From Dactylis glomerata (taxonomy: Eukaryota > Streptophyta > Magnoliopsida > Poales > Poaceae): DNA of 64,000 nt. The DNA lies in assembly GCA_007115705.1 (NCBI GenBank), contig QXEO01000339.1, positions 1 to 64,000 of the forward strand. Direction: 5' to 3'. The translations under genes were made by a program, and so were the position numbers. How positions within the stretch are numbered: position 1 is the stretch's first letter; the number at the start of each line of letters is the position of its first letter. Under the pieces are notes generated by a model, which had not been told where the DNA came from, did not search any database, and saw nothing but the letters and a program-made list of their open reading frames with translations. Below, piece after piece: positions 32,767-43,823 of the stretch.

Positions 32767-33102
32767 TGACGAGGGGTTAACTCGACAAATGTCCTAGATG
32801 AAGGACTTAGGATCGGGTGAATAGGGCGTCGGATGAACTCGAAGGTAGAGGTTAGTCGAAATAGGTGTATGTCGAAAGTAAACTTGGGTGTTCAACCTGG
32901 CTTGCTTTCAATCTGCCCTACACCGTCCCCTCCTGGCCCCTTTATATAGGTGGCCAGGTCTCGAGGATCGGGTAGGGTCCGACACAGATTACAATATCGA
33001 CATACGGTAGGAACTCGTACTCGACTATCATTACAATTGGGCCTAGCTTAACGGGCCTCAGGGGTACTCAACTAACGGGATCTATTAGCTATACCCTTGT
33101 CA
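32767..33102 (-). repeat. 5' LTR of element F
   Basis: It matches 5064-5398 with about five differences. It is followed by the right target duplication acggg (33103-33107). Confidence 0.92.
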
Positions 33103-33107
33103 ACGGG

Positions 33108-33782
33108 GCACGAGGTTTTCAACTTATGATTTGTCGAGCATATGCATCATAATTGTTCTCGCATTAACTTTAACCATTCAAGATGCTTATGATGGGGGCA
33201 ATGAGAGCTCAAAGCCGGTAAGTACCATAATTTTTGAAGGTTATAAAACTTGCAATCACTGCTTCCCTCTGTGAAGGGCCTTTCTTCTACTTTTATGTTG
33301 AGTCACCACCTTCTATCTTTATGCACCATTAAGAGAGCATAGTTGTCATTCTTAGTGTAATATGCATTGTCCCAAAGTTCATTGATTGATTCATATTGTT
33401 GGTTTCACTTGTTCTCAAATTATTTGTATCTAGTCGCCCTTTTAAACTTGAAGGTGTCCTATGCATTTATGTTTTGCTCTCTTTGAAGGACAAGCTGAAA
33501 ACCATTTGTATGTTTTCCTTATGATTTGAACACACGTTTGACTTTCATTGTTTCATTTTCATGATCTTTTGTTTGTGTTCATTTGCATGTTTACAACATG
33601 GTTGCTAAGTTTTTATTGTCAAGATTATATCTTTCATGCCCATGTTTTAAGTTCTTTTGATCCCAGCTCACAAATGCTTACATATATGATCAAGATTGTG
33701 TAGGTGCATGTCACCTCAAAAATTATTCTTTTGTTATCACTTACCTACTCGAGGACGAGCAGGAGTTAAGCTTGGGGATGCT
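33108..33782 (+). other. Non-coding internal region of element A, right part, with polypurine tract
   Basis: It continues the module interrupted at 5063 and is collinear with 11783-12450 of element C in reverse. No gene. It ends with aagcttggggatgct just before the LTR at 33783, the polypurine tract. Confidence 0.8.
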
Positions 33783-35452
33783 TGATACGTCTCCAACGTA
33801 TCTATAATTTTTGATGCACCATACTTGTTTTTACACCATTTGCCTACTGTTTCGTTACACTTCGTGGCACTTTTATGCATTTTCCGGAACTAACCTATTA
33901 ACAAGTTGCCACAGTGCCAGTTCCCTGTTTTCTGCTGTTTTTGTGTTTTAGAAGTGATACACAGGAAATATTTTCGGAATTGGACGAAACAAGTTCCTGA
34001 AGTCTTATTTTACCCGGAAGCTTCGAGAGATCCGAAGGAGAGTAGGAGGGAGGCCACCAGGGCCCCACACACAGGGCTGGCGTGGCCAGGGCCTGGGCCA
34101 CGCCACCCTGGCGTGAGGGCACCTGGCCCCTCCTCTGACATCGCCCCTTCGCCTATAAAGACCCCTCGACGGAAAAAACCTAAGTACCCAATCACTTTTC
34201 CAGAACACATCGCGATCCGCCGCCGCCATCGACCCGAAGATCGGGAGGGTCCAGAAGCTCTTCCCGGCACCCTGCCGGAGAGGGGAATCACCACCGGAGG
34301 TCTTCTTCATCGCCATGCTTGCCTCCGGAGCGATGAGTGAGTAGTCTACCTTGGACCATGGGTCCATAGCAGTAGCTAGATGGTTGTCTTCTCCACCATG
34401 TGCTTCATGTTTAGATCTCATGAGCTGCCCTACATGATTGAGATCACCGTTATGTAATTCTGCATGTTTGGTTGGTTGGGATCCGATGAATATTGGTGTT
34501 TATGATTGAGTTGCTGTACTGAATATTATCTTTTGTTATCTCTATGTTGTTTATGATATTGCATGCTCTCCGTTGTTAGTAGCTATCTTGGCCGAGTAGT
34601 TGCTAGTGACTCCAAGAGGGGCTATTTATGCTCGATAGTGGGTTCATGCCTCTATTTAACCTGGGGGAGTGACAGAAACCTCTAAGGTTGTAGATGTGTT
34701 ATTGCTACTAGGGAGAAAACAACATTCATATGCTCAAGGGCATATGCTTTGTTTACATTACACACTTTGCTTGATGCAATTATCCGTTGTTCGCAACTTA
34801 ATACTTATGGGGTGTTCGGACGATATCCCCGTGAGTGGATTATTAGTCATAGATGCAGTTGGATGGCGGTCTATGTATTTTGTTGTAATGCCCAGAGTAA
34901 ATCTCATAGTGATCTTCTTGACATATCACGTTTATCTTTATTCTATTAATTGCCCAACTGTAATTTGTTTACCCAGCATGTGTTATTTATCTTATGGAGA
35001 GACACCACTAGTGAACTGTGGACCCCCGGTCCTATTTCCATCATATTGCTATCACCTGTTTACTTTACTCGCACTGTTTACTTTACTCGCATACTCTATT
35101 GTTTTCCACTCGATATGCTCATAACCTTTGTTTCAAGCAAACCTGTGAGATTGACAACCTCATCGCAAGTTGGGAACGAAGTACTTGGTTGTGTTGTGTG
35201 CAGGTTCTGCGTTGCAGCTAGCAAGCAAAGCTTGGACGAGGTGCCATATATAAATTGTCCGAAGCTGTCGCAAGCTAGCAAGAATCACCTTCAGTCGTTT
35301 GTCTCTCCTCTCCAAGAACGATTAAACCTTGGTTTCTTAACTGAGGGAAAACTAGCTGCTATACTCATCACACCTTCCTCTTGGGGTTCCCAACGGGCTA
35401 GTTATTCACCACGCACAAGGACCGTCTGCTACGCATCAACTTGGCACCAGCA
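33783..35452 (+). repeat. 3' LTR of element A (complete, 1,670 bases)
   Basis: It starts tgatacgtctcc and ends ggcaccagca. TATA-like tataaag is at 34154-34160. The last 540 bases match the window start. Several GC-rich frames (33900-34420) are LTR sequence without protein support. Confidence 0.9.
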
Positions 35453-35808
35453 TCCACCAAAGTGACATCTTGCCAATACATTCAAAGTATTCACCCTCTG
35501 TGGCTGCAACATATCATGTTGCAGGTTACTTTTATGAAGATTGAAGATTGCTGCGCCTTGGTCACGAGTCTTCATCCAACACATTTGCTTGTGGAGCCAC
35601 GAAGAAAGAAGACTTGTAGTTAAATTGTTTAGTCTTTCTCTTGAAGTGTAATAAGTTGTGGCTTGTGCCATTTGAGTTGTAAAAGAACTATCTTATTTGT
35701 GGATCAAGCGTTGTAATAAAGACCTTTGTATTCTTGATATTTCATCTTGTACTGTGTGTGCTAGCAGTTGATCCGGGACTAGCACAAATAAAGCACAGGT
35801 ACACTACA
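35453..35808 (+). repeat. 5' LTR of element B, right fragment
   Basis: tccaccaaagtgacatc... to gtacactaca, equal in length and nearly identical to 53294-53649. It begins exactly at the end of A's 3' LTR, which marks the A insertion site; tccac (35453-35457) should be the right copy of A's target duplication. Confidence 0.88.
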
Positions 35809-35810
35809 GA

Positions 35811-35823
35811 TGGTATCAGATCC
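35811..35823 (+). other. Primer binding site of element B
   Basis: tggtatcagatcc lies two bases after the LTR. It matches the initiator tRNA-Met type with one change (t for g at position 11). Confidence 0.85.
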
Positions 35824-36023
35824 AGGTTGCCCTTAGGTTCGTGACCCTAGGATTGGACAAAAACCCTTAGGAAAAATTTAGGAGTTGTTCTTGGTTCTCT
35901 TTGTTGTTAACACTTAGGAATAGTTTTGACTTCTCTAAGTTAGAAATCTCTTTAACTTTTGTTCAGCGCTTTTGTTAAGTTTTTCTCTTTTGACTTACTA
36001 ACTTGTCATGTTCCAACTTAAAG

Positions 36024-36821
36024 ATGTCAACCTTCCACATCACCAAGCCTGACAGTTTCAAGAAGTACAGCTTCGGAAAGCGCCTCATTGACATCGTCAC
36101 TGCCTTGTCCCTGCCAACCCCGTTCATCAATGGGAGCGAGATGACCAAGTTTCACAAGAAGGGTGTCTGGGTCATCCACATCACGCAGCCAGGACGCGAG
36201 ACAGAACTGAAGACTGAAAAGATCAAGTTCAAGACCTTCCACACCAACAAGAAAACGGGCGCCCATCTCCTCATGTAAGAACTGATAGCATGCCTCTGCG
36301 GACGTCACTTCTTCGAGCTCTAGAACCACTACTCCCAACCCTACGGCCGACGTGACGAGAAGGGCTTGGCCATCGTGCTGCCTGACGATGAACAAGACCC
36401 CATCCGCATCCACCTCGCCGAGTTAGAGTATCTCATCAGGGACGTCGACATTGAGAGGTACAATGAGTTGTTTAACAACGACGAGCTACGTGCCCAGCTT
36501 GCCGAGAAGGACAAACAATACCTGGAGCAGGAGCAGAGGATCAAGGAGATGGAGGCAAAGTTCGAGACTCAAGAGAAGCAGCGGAAGAGCCAAGAGAAGA
36601 GGATCCAAGCCAAGAACAAAGAAGTTAGAGAGCTAAAGCAGAAGTTAGAGTGCAACAACTTCGAGCTTGAAGTAGACCATGATCTGATCGAGAAGCTACG
36701 CACCGACAAGAGGGAACTTCAAGAGAAGGTTGACACACTAACTGAAGACCTGCAGGACTACAAGAGGCTGCTCAAGTTGAATGGCTTCGATGTTGAGGAA
36801 GTGGTCGTCATGGAGGAGTAG
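36024..36821 (+). pseudogene. Accessory coiled-coil ORF upstream of gag in element B
   Basis: The single frame from ATG 36024 to TAG 36819-36821 gives about 265 codons with two nonsense codons, TAA 36276-36278 and TAG 36321-36323. The N-terminal part (TFHITKPDSFKKYSFGKRLIDIV, FINGSEMTKFHKKGVWVIHI) is a compact globular-looking region, and the second half from about residue 145 is a long heptad-rich coiled coil (EKDKQYLEQEQRIKEMEAKF onward). The C terminus is acidic (VEEVVVMEE). It lies between the primer site and gag. I do not recognise a domain; similar frames occur in grass Tekay-like elements by my recollection. No function is assigned. Confidence 0.6.
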
Positions 36822-37088
36822 AGTAGTTAGAGAGACTACCCCACTTTATCTATGAGTTTACGTTATGCCCGTGACCGCTTGTGGTATGGCATTAGACATT
36901 GTATCCCTAAAGACTTAAACGTTGCGTACCTTCAAACTATTTGTGAGTTGCTTGGTTTAAAAGTTTTCTCTTATGCTTGTGTGTGTTGTGATTGTGTGCT
37001 TTAAGGATTGTTTATATGCATATGGGTAGGAAACTTTATTCCTTTAGACTATCTCTAAGTCTAACCTCACCCATTTCAAACCCCACAG

Positions 37089-37573
37089 ATGCCTCCTCGT
37101 CGCGCTCCTGAGGAACAAATGCAGCAGATGATGGAAGCCCAAGCTCAACTCATGCAAGTCATGACCCAATTCCTTGCCAACATTCAGAACAACAACAATA
37201 ATAACAACCCACCACCACAACCTCCTCCACCACCCCCTCAGGTCGACATGCTTGTAAGGTTCCTAAGGCTTCGCCCTGCCAAATTCTCACGTGCTGCCGA
37301 ACCATTAGAGGCCATGGATTGGCTTCGTTCTGTTAACAAGGGCCTAGTGACAACTGGTTGCACTGATGCCGAGAAGGTCAGGTTTGCAGCTCATCTGTTG
37401 GAAGGACCAGCAGCAAGCTGGTGGGATACTTACCAGATCACTCACCCTATTGAAGGAGTGACTTGGGATTCATTCCAGGAAGGATTCTGGGCTACGCACA
37501 TTTCTTCTGGTGTGATAGGTCTGAAGAAGAAAGAGTTTCGTGATCTCAGGCAGAAGTACCGCAGCGTGTCTGA
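37089..37573 (+). pseudogene. Gag N-terminal part of element B
   Basis: From ATG 37089: a Met/Gln-rich start (MPPRRAPEEQMQQMME), a run of Asn and a run of Pro, then the retrotransposon gag core: LRPAKFSRAAEPLEAMDWLRSV, KVRFAAHLLEGPAASWWDTY, TWDSFQEGFW, KKKEFRDLRQ. It is cut at codon SVSE by the Harbinger-like element, and the frame resumes at 40893 with YIDEFTNLSRYAP. Confidence 0.88.
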
Positions 37574-37752
37574 GGGTGTGTTTGGTTGAGCTGTGGATTT
37601 TGAAAAAGCTGCTGTGAATTGTGAACTATGAAAAAGCTGCTGTGAGCTGAGAACTGTGGATTTTTTAGAAGTTGTTTGGTTGTAGCAACTGCGAACTGTG
37701 GGTTTGGTTGGTAGAGACTGTTTGTATGCGAATTTATCGGAAAACATCGATT

Positions 37753-40050
37753 TCTTATATTTACTAATTGGAGGCACCATAGGAGCCTCCACGTTAATCC
37801 TCCCGAAAAAGAAAATCTAGCCATCCGATCTCCTAATTCCACGATCTAAACCATTGAATTGGATGTCTCGCGTTCTAAGACTCCAAGGTTAACACGGTGG
37901 CTATTTGCATACAAAATCCAAACCCTAAAAGTTACGTGCTATGCGGCGGCCGCCGTCGCTATGTGCGACTCTCCTCCATCTTCTCGCCGCCTCTCAATCT
38001 CGGTGGTCTGTTGCTGGTGTAGCGCCTCAAGTCCTTCCCGCCGCATCTCCTACTCCCTTTCACTGGCGACTACAAAGATCGGACAGAATTTCTGCGGCTC
38101 CGCCCCTTTCGCAGGGTGTAAGCCGGTCGCCATCTTCTCGGCTCTGCCAAGTTCTTGATTCCGAACAAATATAAACAAATGACGTCCAGTCTTGCTGACT
38201 GCCGGAGAGCCAAATCGAAGCACGAAAGAGTTTTCTGTCCCTACTGCCTTGATGTTGCAGTGAATATCTAATCAATTAGTAATTGCTACGATCGAAGCTG
38301 ATTTCCCTTCTCTGATGTCACGCAGATCCGTAAAATCATGGCAATGCATCCATTCACGTATGGCTTACAAGCTTATTGACTGATGAAGTCTTTCCTGGTA
38401 CGTACACTAGCCGATGTGAACACCTTTAGTGATTTCTGCTACTAGCCTAATTGAAAAGCTGTTTATATAGCCTCGCAGAAGAAAATATTTTACACTAAAT
38501 ACTACTCCCTCCGATTGAAAGTAATATCAATAAATTTGTACTATTTTAGTACAAAATTACCAACACTTATTTTCGATCGGAGGGAGTATATATTGAGTAT
38601 GTACAATTGGAAAATAGAAATTCTTGGTTACTTCGGTTTTCAATTTTTCATAAAGTTCTGACTGAAAAACCTACAGGAATGAAAAAATTAGGTGAAAGAA
38701 AAATAACCAAAATCTCATGCAAAGAATTAAATATATATCTTACTTTCATATTTTGAATTGTTCACGGTTGGTATCGGATGAAAGAGAAAGCTGAAATCAT
38801 TATCTTAGTTATAAGTATTGCTTGAATCGTTAGCATTCTCAACGGAGATATGCATTTTGTTTATCTAAAATGGCATTGGTCGTATGGCTTACAAAGAGAG
38901 CTTCCAGCCTATTTAAGATTTTGATATTTCAATGAATTTTTTTAATAGAATTGTCATGCAGTTCCCATACTCAAGACTTCATGACAATCGGATAAGCTCA
39001 ACATGTTGATTCATATCTGAGAACAATATAAGAACCAATCGAGGCCATGAAAATGTCATAAGGTATATACTCAACCGTTTGTCCGTTCCTTTTTTTAAAA
39101 CAACTTACTGGATATATGGAAATTGAGGTCATGTTCACTTCACTGATATACTCTAATATAGTAAGAAATGATATTATTTTGCTAAATAAGATTGTGAGGA
39201 AACCCGGATTAAGCTTACTTTGGATAGATTGGATATATCCAGAGTACATAGAGAAAATAGGAAATACAATTAACCTTGGCCAATTTTTGCAAAAATGAGA
39301 CGGTAACCTAGCACAGTATGGCATTTTAACAAGGTACTCTCATTCTATTTCTATATTTTCCCGGTGCTAGCTTTCTCAAGTTTGAACGTATAGTCTGAAT
39401 ATACCACTTTCTATATATCTGGATTCTGGAGCTTTGTCATTTTGCTAAACGTAATATCAAGGGGTATTAAATTATTTTTAATTTTAACTAACAGAAGCTC
39501 ATATTAGATAGACAACACATCCCAGCTGCAATCAGTGTGACTATCATATTTATTTTAATATGTGAAAATAGGTTAGAAGTATGCACGTAAAAGAAAGCTT
39601 AGTAAGGACATGTGATGCCATTCACCTTATGAAAAGATCAATAACAGTGGATATAAGATGTAATATGTACACTGACTCAATACATTTCTTTACATTAGAA
39701 GACAAAATATGTTGTGACCTAATATTAAACACTAATTCTTATGCACCAACGTTAAGTTAGATTTCATCAAGTGTTGGTTTTAATGGTTGGTGGAATAAAT
39801 CGATATTTACTGCATGTATCACCCAAGTAAAATAGTAACCCATCCGGTGAATGAAACACTAGCTGTTTCCTCATGTCTATATAGTACATGTCGTGGTTCA
39901 GTTTCTTATTGTTTTTCTTTGCTATAAGCAAGATAAACTAAGGGTGAATGTGAAAGTGAAGTTACTTTAAGTTTGCCCATAAAGCCAAAAAAAACTGTTA
40001 TGAAAGATCTCTAAATCCTAGACCGTGCAGTTGCACGGGTTAATGACTAG
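37753..40050 (+). mobile_element. Helitron, non-autonomous, inside the Harbinger-like element
   Basis: The 3' end is clear: stem ccgtgca (40023-40029) with tgcacgg (40032-40038), eight bases, then ctag (40047-40050) before T. The 5' end is a guess, tcttatatttactaattgg at 37753. A GC-rich stretch (37930-38160) with an open frame could be a captured exon fragment, but I recognise no protein. The rest is AT-rich and without genes. Confidence 0.6.
38505..38586. mobile_element. Stowaway MITE, 82 bases
   Basis: ctccctccg...cggagggag termini are flanked by TA at 38503-38504 and 38587-38588. The interior is a near-perfect hairpin. This is the standard Tc1/Mariner-derived Stowaway form. Confidence 0.93.
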
Positions 40051-40426
40051 TGTATGCTAATTGATATGTAAATCGTCAATTAGGACACTATTTTCTAATT
40101 ATCGTAATAATCCATACATATAGATAATATGATAGAAAATGACATAATGAAATAAATACACAAGCAGTCTAGTACAAATCAATCAGTACAATTTAACATT
40201 ATTCCAATGAAAATTCAGCACATTTACAACATCAATTGATAAGCCAGCACAAATCATTACAATTTGACAACTATAAAGAGGCAAACTAGATGACAGTTTC
40301 ATATGTGAGAGAGAGAGGGATGAATCAGGTTGGGGTCGATGTCGTCGCTGAGCGATGGCGATGGAATTGGGGAACAAGGGACTGGGGAAGAGGGAGACGA
40401 GGTCGCCGAAGAGAGGCTGCCGGTCG

Positions 40427-40576
40427 TGCGCCTCGTCGCCGGTGGGCTCCCGGCCGTGCGCCTCGCCGCCGGTGTGCTGCTGGCCGTGCGCCTCGCCGCC
40501 GGTGGGCTTCCGGCCGTGTGTCTCGCCGCCGGTGGGCTTCCGGTCGTGCGCCTCGCCGCCGGTGGGCTGGCCGAGC
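40427..40576. repeat. 30-base GC-rich tandem repeat, five units
   Basis: Units start at 40427, 40457, 40487, 40517 and 40547 with the core gcgcctcgccgccggtgg. All frames through it are open on both strands because the unit is a multiple of three and lacks stops; this gives spurious Arg/Pro/Ala-rich ORFs. Confidence 0.85.
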
Positions 40577-40891
40577 GGCGGCGCAGGTGTGGCCCGACGG
40601 AACCCTGGCCAGGACCTGTCGTATTCTCTTCCAGTCGTGAGAAATAGCTAGCGATGGACTTGATTCGGGAATAACGAGCGAAACGGTACCACTTCGAGAT
40701 GGCAGTGGGGGTAATTTTCTCCGAAGCTGTGTTTCCAACGCGATGGAAGCTGGTCCAGGCGGACTGCGGGATTTGCACTACGGGAATTCGCAGCATTTGG
40801 ATAATCTACTCACCTTAATTTTCCGTTTGGTTCAGATTACGCGTTTGTAACGCAGAAGTTGGCTCTAAAAGCTCAACCAAACGCACCCTGA

Positions 40892-41463
40892 GTACATCGA
40901 TGAGTTCACCAATCTGTCCCGCTATGCACCGGATGACGTTGACACCGATGCAAAGAGGAAGGAGAAGTTCCTAGAGGGCCTCAACGACGAACTGTCAATC
41001 CCTCTCTCTGTTGCTTACACTCCTACCTTTCAGTCCTTGCTGGATCAAGCTATAACTCTTGAGAGCAAGGTGAAGCAATCTAAAAATAGGAAGAGAAAGC
41101 ATCATGCCAGCAAGTACCAAGAGCCTGTGCATAAGAGAAGCTTCCATAGTGGCAGTGGGAATTCTGGTTACCACAAGAATGGAGGAAACCACCACAACAA
41201 TAATGGTGGCAATGGGCACTAGCATCATAGGGGAAATGGCCACCACCATAATGGCCACAGGAGTCACAACAATCATAATTCCTCAAGGACAAATGGCCAT
41301 AACAATGGCAACAACAATGGCAGAAACAACAATGTCCCAGAGAAGAAGGATATTAGTCAGGTGGAATGCTATAAGTGTCACAAGACTCGGCATTATGCAA
41401 ATGATTGCCCACAGAGGAAGGATGAAGGAAACAAGCCCAATCCATTCCAGAAGGGGCATGTTA
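40892..41463 (+). pseudogene. Gag C-terminal part of element B with zinc knuckle
   Basis: The frame resumes YIDEFTNLSRYAPDDVD, FLEGLNDELSIPLSV, then an Asn/His/Gly-rich tail interrupted by TAG 41220-41222. The CCHC knuckle CYKCHKTRHYANDC begins near 41364; Arg replaces the usual Gly before the His. The frame continues directly into protease, so gag and pol form one polyprotein. Confidence 0.85.
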
Positions 41464-42962
41464 ATCACATCAATGTGGAGGAGGTTTATGATGAGCCTGA
41501 CGCCGTCTATGGTATGTATCTGCTCAATAAGTTTTCAACGCTTGTTCTTTTCGACATTGGTGCATCACATTCATTCATATCAAGAGCATTTGTGGTTAAG
41601 AACAAAATACCCACTGAGACAATAGGTTGTCCTATAAGGGTAAGCTCTCTAGGGGGAGAGTTGATAGTAAATGCCGGTTGCAGAGACCTAGTCCTGGAAA
41701 TTGGAAAACACAAGTTTTCGGCTAACCTCATTGTCCTAGACTCACAAGGACTAGATGTCATCCTAGGCATGGATTGGATGACCGCTTTTGAAGGAGTCAT
41801 AGATTGTGCAAACAAAACCATCACCCTCACAACCCCCGAAAAGAAACGCATTCATTTCAAATCAACCTTCGAGCTTAAAGGGTCTAAGGTTAATTCTCTT
41901 AAGGGGGTTAGCATGGATGAAGTGTCAGTTGTGAAGGAGTATCCTGATGTGTTTCTGGAAGAGCTACCAGGAATGCCACTAGACAGAGATGTCGAGTTTA
42001 TCATTGACTTCCTGCCTGGAACAGGACCCATAGCAAAAAGGCCATACAAGATGGATATAGAAGAATTAAAAGAATTAAAGAAGCAGCTCAAGGAGCAGTT
42101 GGACAAAGGTTTTATCCAACAAAGCTCATCATCATGGGGAGCCCCTGTTTTGTTTGTGGAGAAGAAAGACTCTAGCAAGAGATTGGTTGTGGACTACCGT
42201 TCGCTGAACGAAGTGACAATCAAGAACAAATAACCATTGCCCAACATCAACGACCTGTTCGACCAACTAAAAGGGGCAAAAGTATTCTCCAAGATTGATC
42301 TCCGATCAGGATATTTCCAACTGAAGATCCGAGAACAAGACATACCCAAGACAGCCTTTACCACCAGATATGGTCTATATGAGTATATTGTTATGTATTT
42401 TGGGCTAACAAATGCCCCGGCATACTTCATGACCATGATGAACAAGGTGTTCATGGAATACTTGGATAAATTCGTAGTGGTGTTCATTGATGACATCCTG
42501 ATTTACTCCAAGGATGAAAAAGAACATGAGCAGCACTTACGCTTAATCATGGAAAAGCTCAAGGAGCATAAGTTGTATGCAAAGTTTAGCAAGTGTGAGT
42601 TCTAGCTGAACAAGGTGGGATTTCTTGGACATATAGTTTCCGCAGAAGGAGTCGCGGTGGATCCAAGCAAGGTAGCATCCGTTACCGAATGGGAGTCACC
42701 CAAAAATGCGGGAGATATCTGAAGTTTCTTAGGCCTTGAGGGATACTATCAGAGATTCATAGAAAATTTCTCCAAGATTGCAAAACCAATGACTGAACTA
42801 TTGAAGAAAGATAAGAAGTTTGAATGGACCGACTCATGTGAAACTAGTTTTCAAGAACTGAAGAAGCGATTAGTAAGTGCACCAGTTCTATGCCTGCCAG
42901 ATATACAGTAGGATTTCCAAGTTTATTGCGATGCTTCTTGTCAAGGACTCGGTAGCGTTCTG
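41464..42962 (+). pseudogene. Protease and RT of element B
   Basis: Protease: LFDIGASHSFIS (Ile replaces the usual Thr after the catalytic Asp) and VILGMDWM. RT: RLVVDYRSLNEVTIKNK, then TAA 42231-42233, FSKIDLRSGYFQLKI, TRYGLYEYIVMYFGLTNAPAYF and VFIDDILIYS (catalytic Asp pair). Further nonsense codons are TAG 42603-42605, TGA 42720-42722 and TAG 42909-42911. RNase H begins with FQVYCDASCQGLGSVLMQ. Confidence 0.9.
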
Positions 42963-43823
42963 ATGCAAAATGGAAAAGTAGTGAGTTATGCTTCACGCCA
43001 GCTCAAACATCACGAGAGGAATTACCCCACCCATGACTTGGAGCTAGCGTCTGTTGTTTATGCCCTAAAGGTGTGGAGACACTATCTGATGGGAAAGCAT
43101 TGTGATGCGTTCACCGATCACAAGAGCTTGAAGTATATATTCACTCAGAAGGAACTGAACATGAGACAAAGAAGATGGTTGGAACTCATAAAAGATTATG
43201 ACATGAGTCTACAATACCATCCGGGAAAAGCAAATGTTGTAGCTGATGCCCTAAGTCATAAAAGCTACATAAATGGGCTCACAGCGGGGAAATTGCCTGA
43301 AGAATTGTGTGAACAGTTCAAAAGGCTCAGACTAGAAATCGTGCCAGAAGGATTTTTGGCCTCACTTGAAGTCCAACCAACACTGATAGACAAGATCAAA
43401 GAAGCCCAGAAGCAAGATAAGGAGATAAAAGAGATAAAGAGCAACCTGAGAAAAGGGAAAGCAAAGGGATTTCGCGAAGATGAGCAAGGAATCTTATGGT
43501 TTGAGAAGCGTGTTTGTGTACCGCCGGATCCTGAGCTCAGAAAGTTGCTTTTGCAGGAAGCTCATGATTCACCCTATTCCATTCATCCTGGAAACACCAA
43601 GATATATATGGATTTGAAGGGTAGATTCTGGTGGAACAATATGAAGAAGGATATCGCTGAGTACATTGCCTTATGTGACGTGTGCAATAGAGTCAAGGCA
43701 GAACACCAGAAACCAGCAGGGTTATTGCAGCCATTACCTATACCAGAATGGAAGTGGGATAATGTTGGCATGGATTTTATCACGGGTTTACCAAGGACCA
43801 AGTCCGGATATGACTCCATCTAG
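42963..43823 (+). pseudogene. RNase H and integrase N-terminal part of element B
   Basis: RNase H motifs SYASRQLKHHERNYPTHDLEL and DHKSLKYIFTQKELNMRQRRW, then the linker HPGKANVVADALSHK. The integrase zinc domain has HPGNTKIYMDL...CDVCNRVK. The core begins DNVGMDFITGLP (first catalytic Asp). TAG 43821-43823 stands where Trp is usual, a G-to-A change. Confidence 0.9.

Larger units (their letters stand above)
5064..33102 (-). mobile_element. Element F: Tat-type Ty3/gypsy retrotransposon with antisense cargo gene, interrupted by C and H
   Basis: Two LTRs of 335 and 336 bases (5064-5398 and 32767-33102) are flanked by acggg at 5059-5063 and 33103-33107, and differ by about five bases by eye. On the minus strand the order is LTR, primer site, gag, protease, RT, RNase H, integrase, then a 2-kb 3' region with a gene on the opposite strand, then LTR. 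Element H splits it between protease and RT (TSD cctga); element C splits RT (TSD gtctt). Gag-pol is a pseudogene with many nonsense codons. The extra 3' antisense gene is a feature known from plant Tat-lineage elements. Confidence 0.9.
1..35452 (+). mobile_element. Element A: Athila-like Ty3/gypsy retrotransposon, gag-protease only, interrupted by F
   Basis: The window opens inside the 5' LTR (1-540). A tRNA-type primer site (551-568), an intact gag-protease frame (734-2797), a long non-coding stretch (2798-5063, resuming at 33108) and a complete 3' LTR (33783-35452) follow. No RT, RNase H or integrase is present, so transposition would need enzymes from a relative. Element F interrupts it at 5064-33102 with TSD acggg. 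Its right end abuts B's LTR fragment at 35453, so A sits inside B's 5' LTR and its left end lies outside the window. U3 starts TGATACGTC, as in grass Athila-like families of the Sabrina/WHAM kind; the exact family name is not certain. Confidence 0.85.
37574..40888. mobile_element. PIF/Harbinger-like DNA element, non-autonomous, in gag of B
   Basis: Inverted termini gggtgtgtttggttgagct (37574) and agctcaaccaaacgcaccc (ending 40888) differ at one base. The flanks are tga at 37571-37573 and 40889-40891. Removing one tga and the insert restores an uninterrupted gag reading across the site. A TNA-type 3-base duplication fits PIF/Harbinger; read as ggtg...cacc the duplication would be ctgag. No transposase is present. 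It holds a Helitron, a Stowaway and a GC-rich tandem repeat. Confidence 0.75.

Noticed and set aside
33898..34421. ORFs of 74-144 codons on both strands
   Set aside because: They are in the LTR of element A, the counterpart of the C LTR frames.
35430..35452. LTR of A ending at gcatca (35438) with acttggcaccagca as internal sequence
   Set aside because: With that end the spacer before the primer site would not match element C, and the same 14 bases follow both LTRs. Ending at ggcaccagca gives a ten-base spacer in both.
40290..40796. Arg/Pro/Ala-rich ORFs up to 165 codons
   Set aside because: They come from the 30-base tandem repeat, which is open in all frames.
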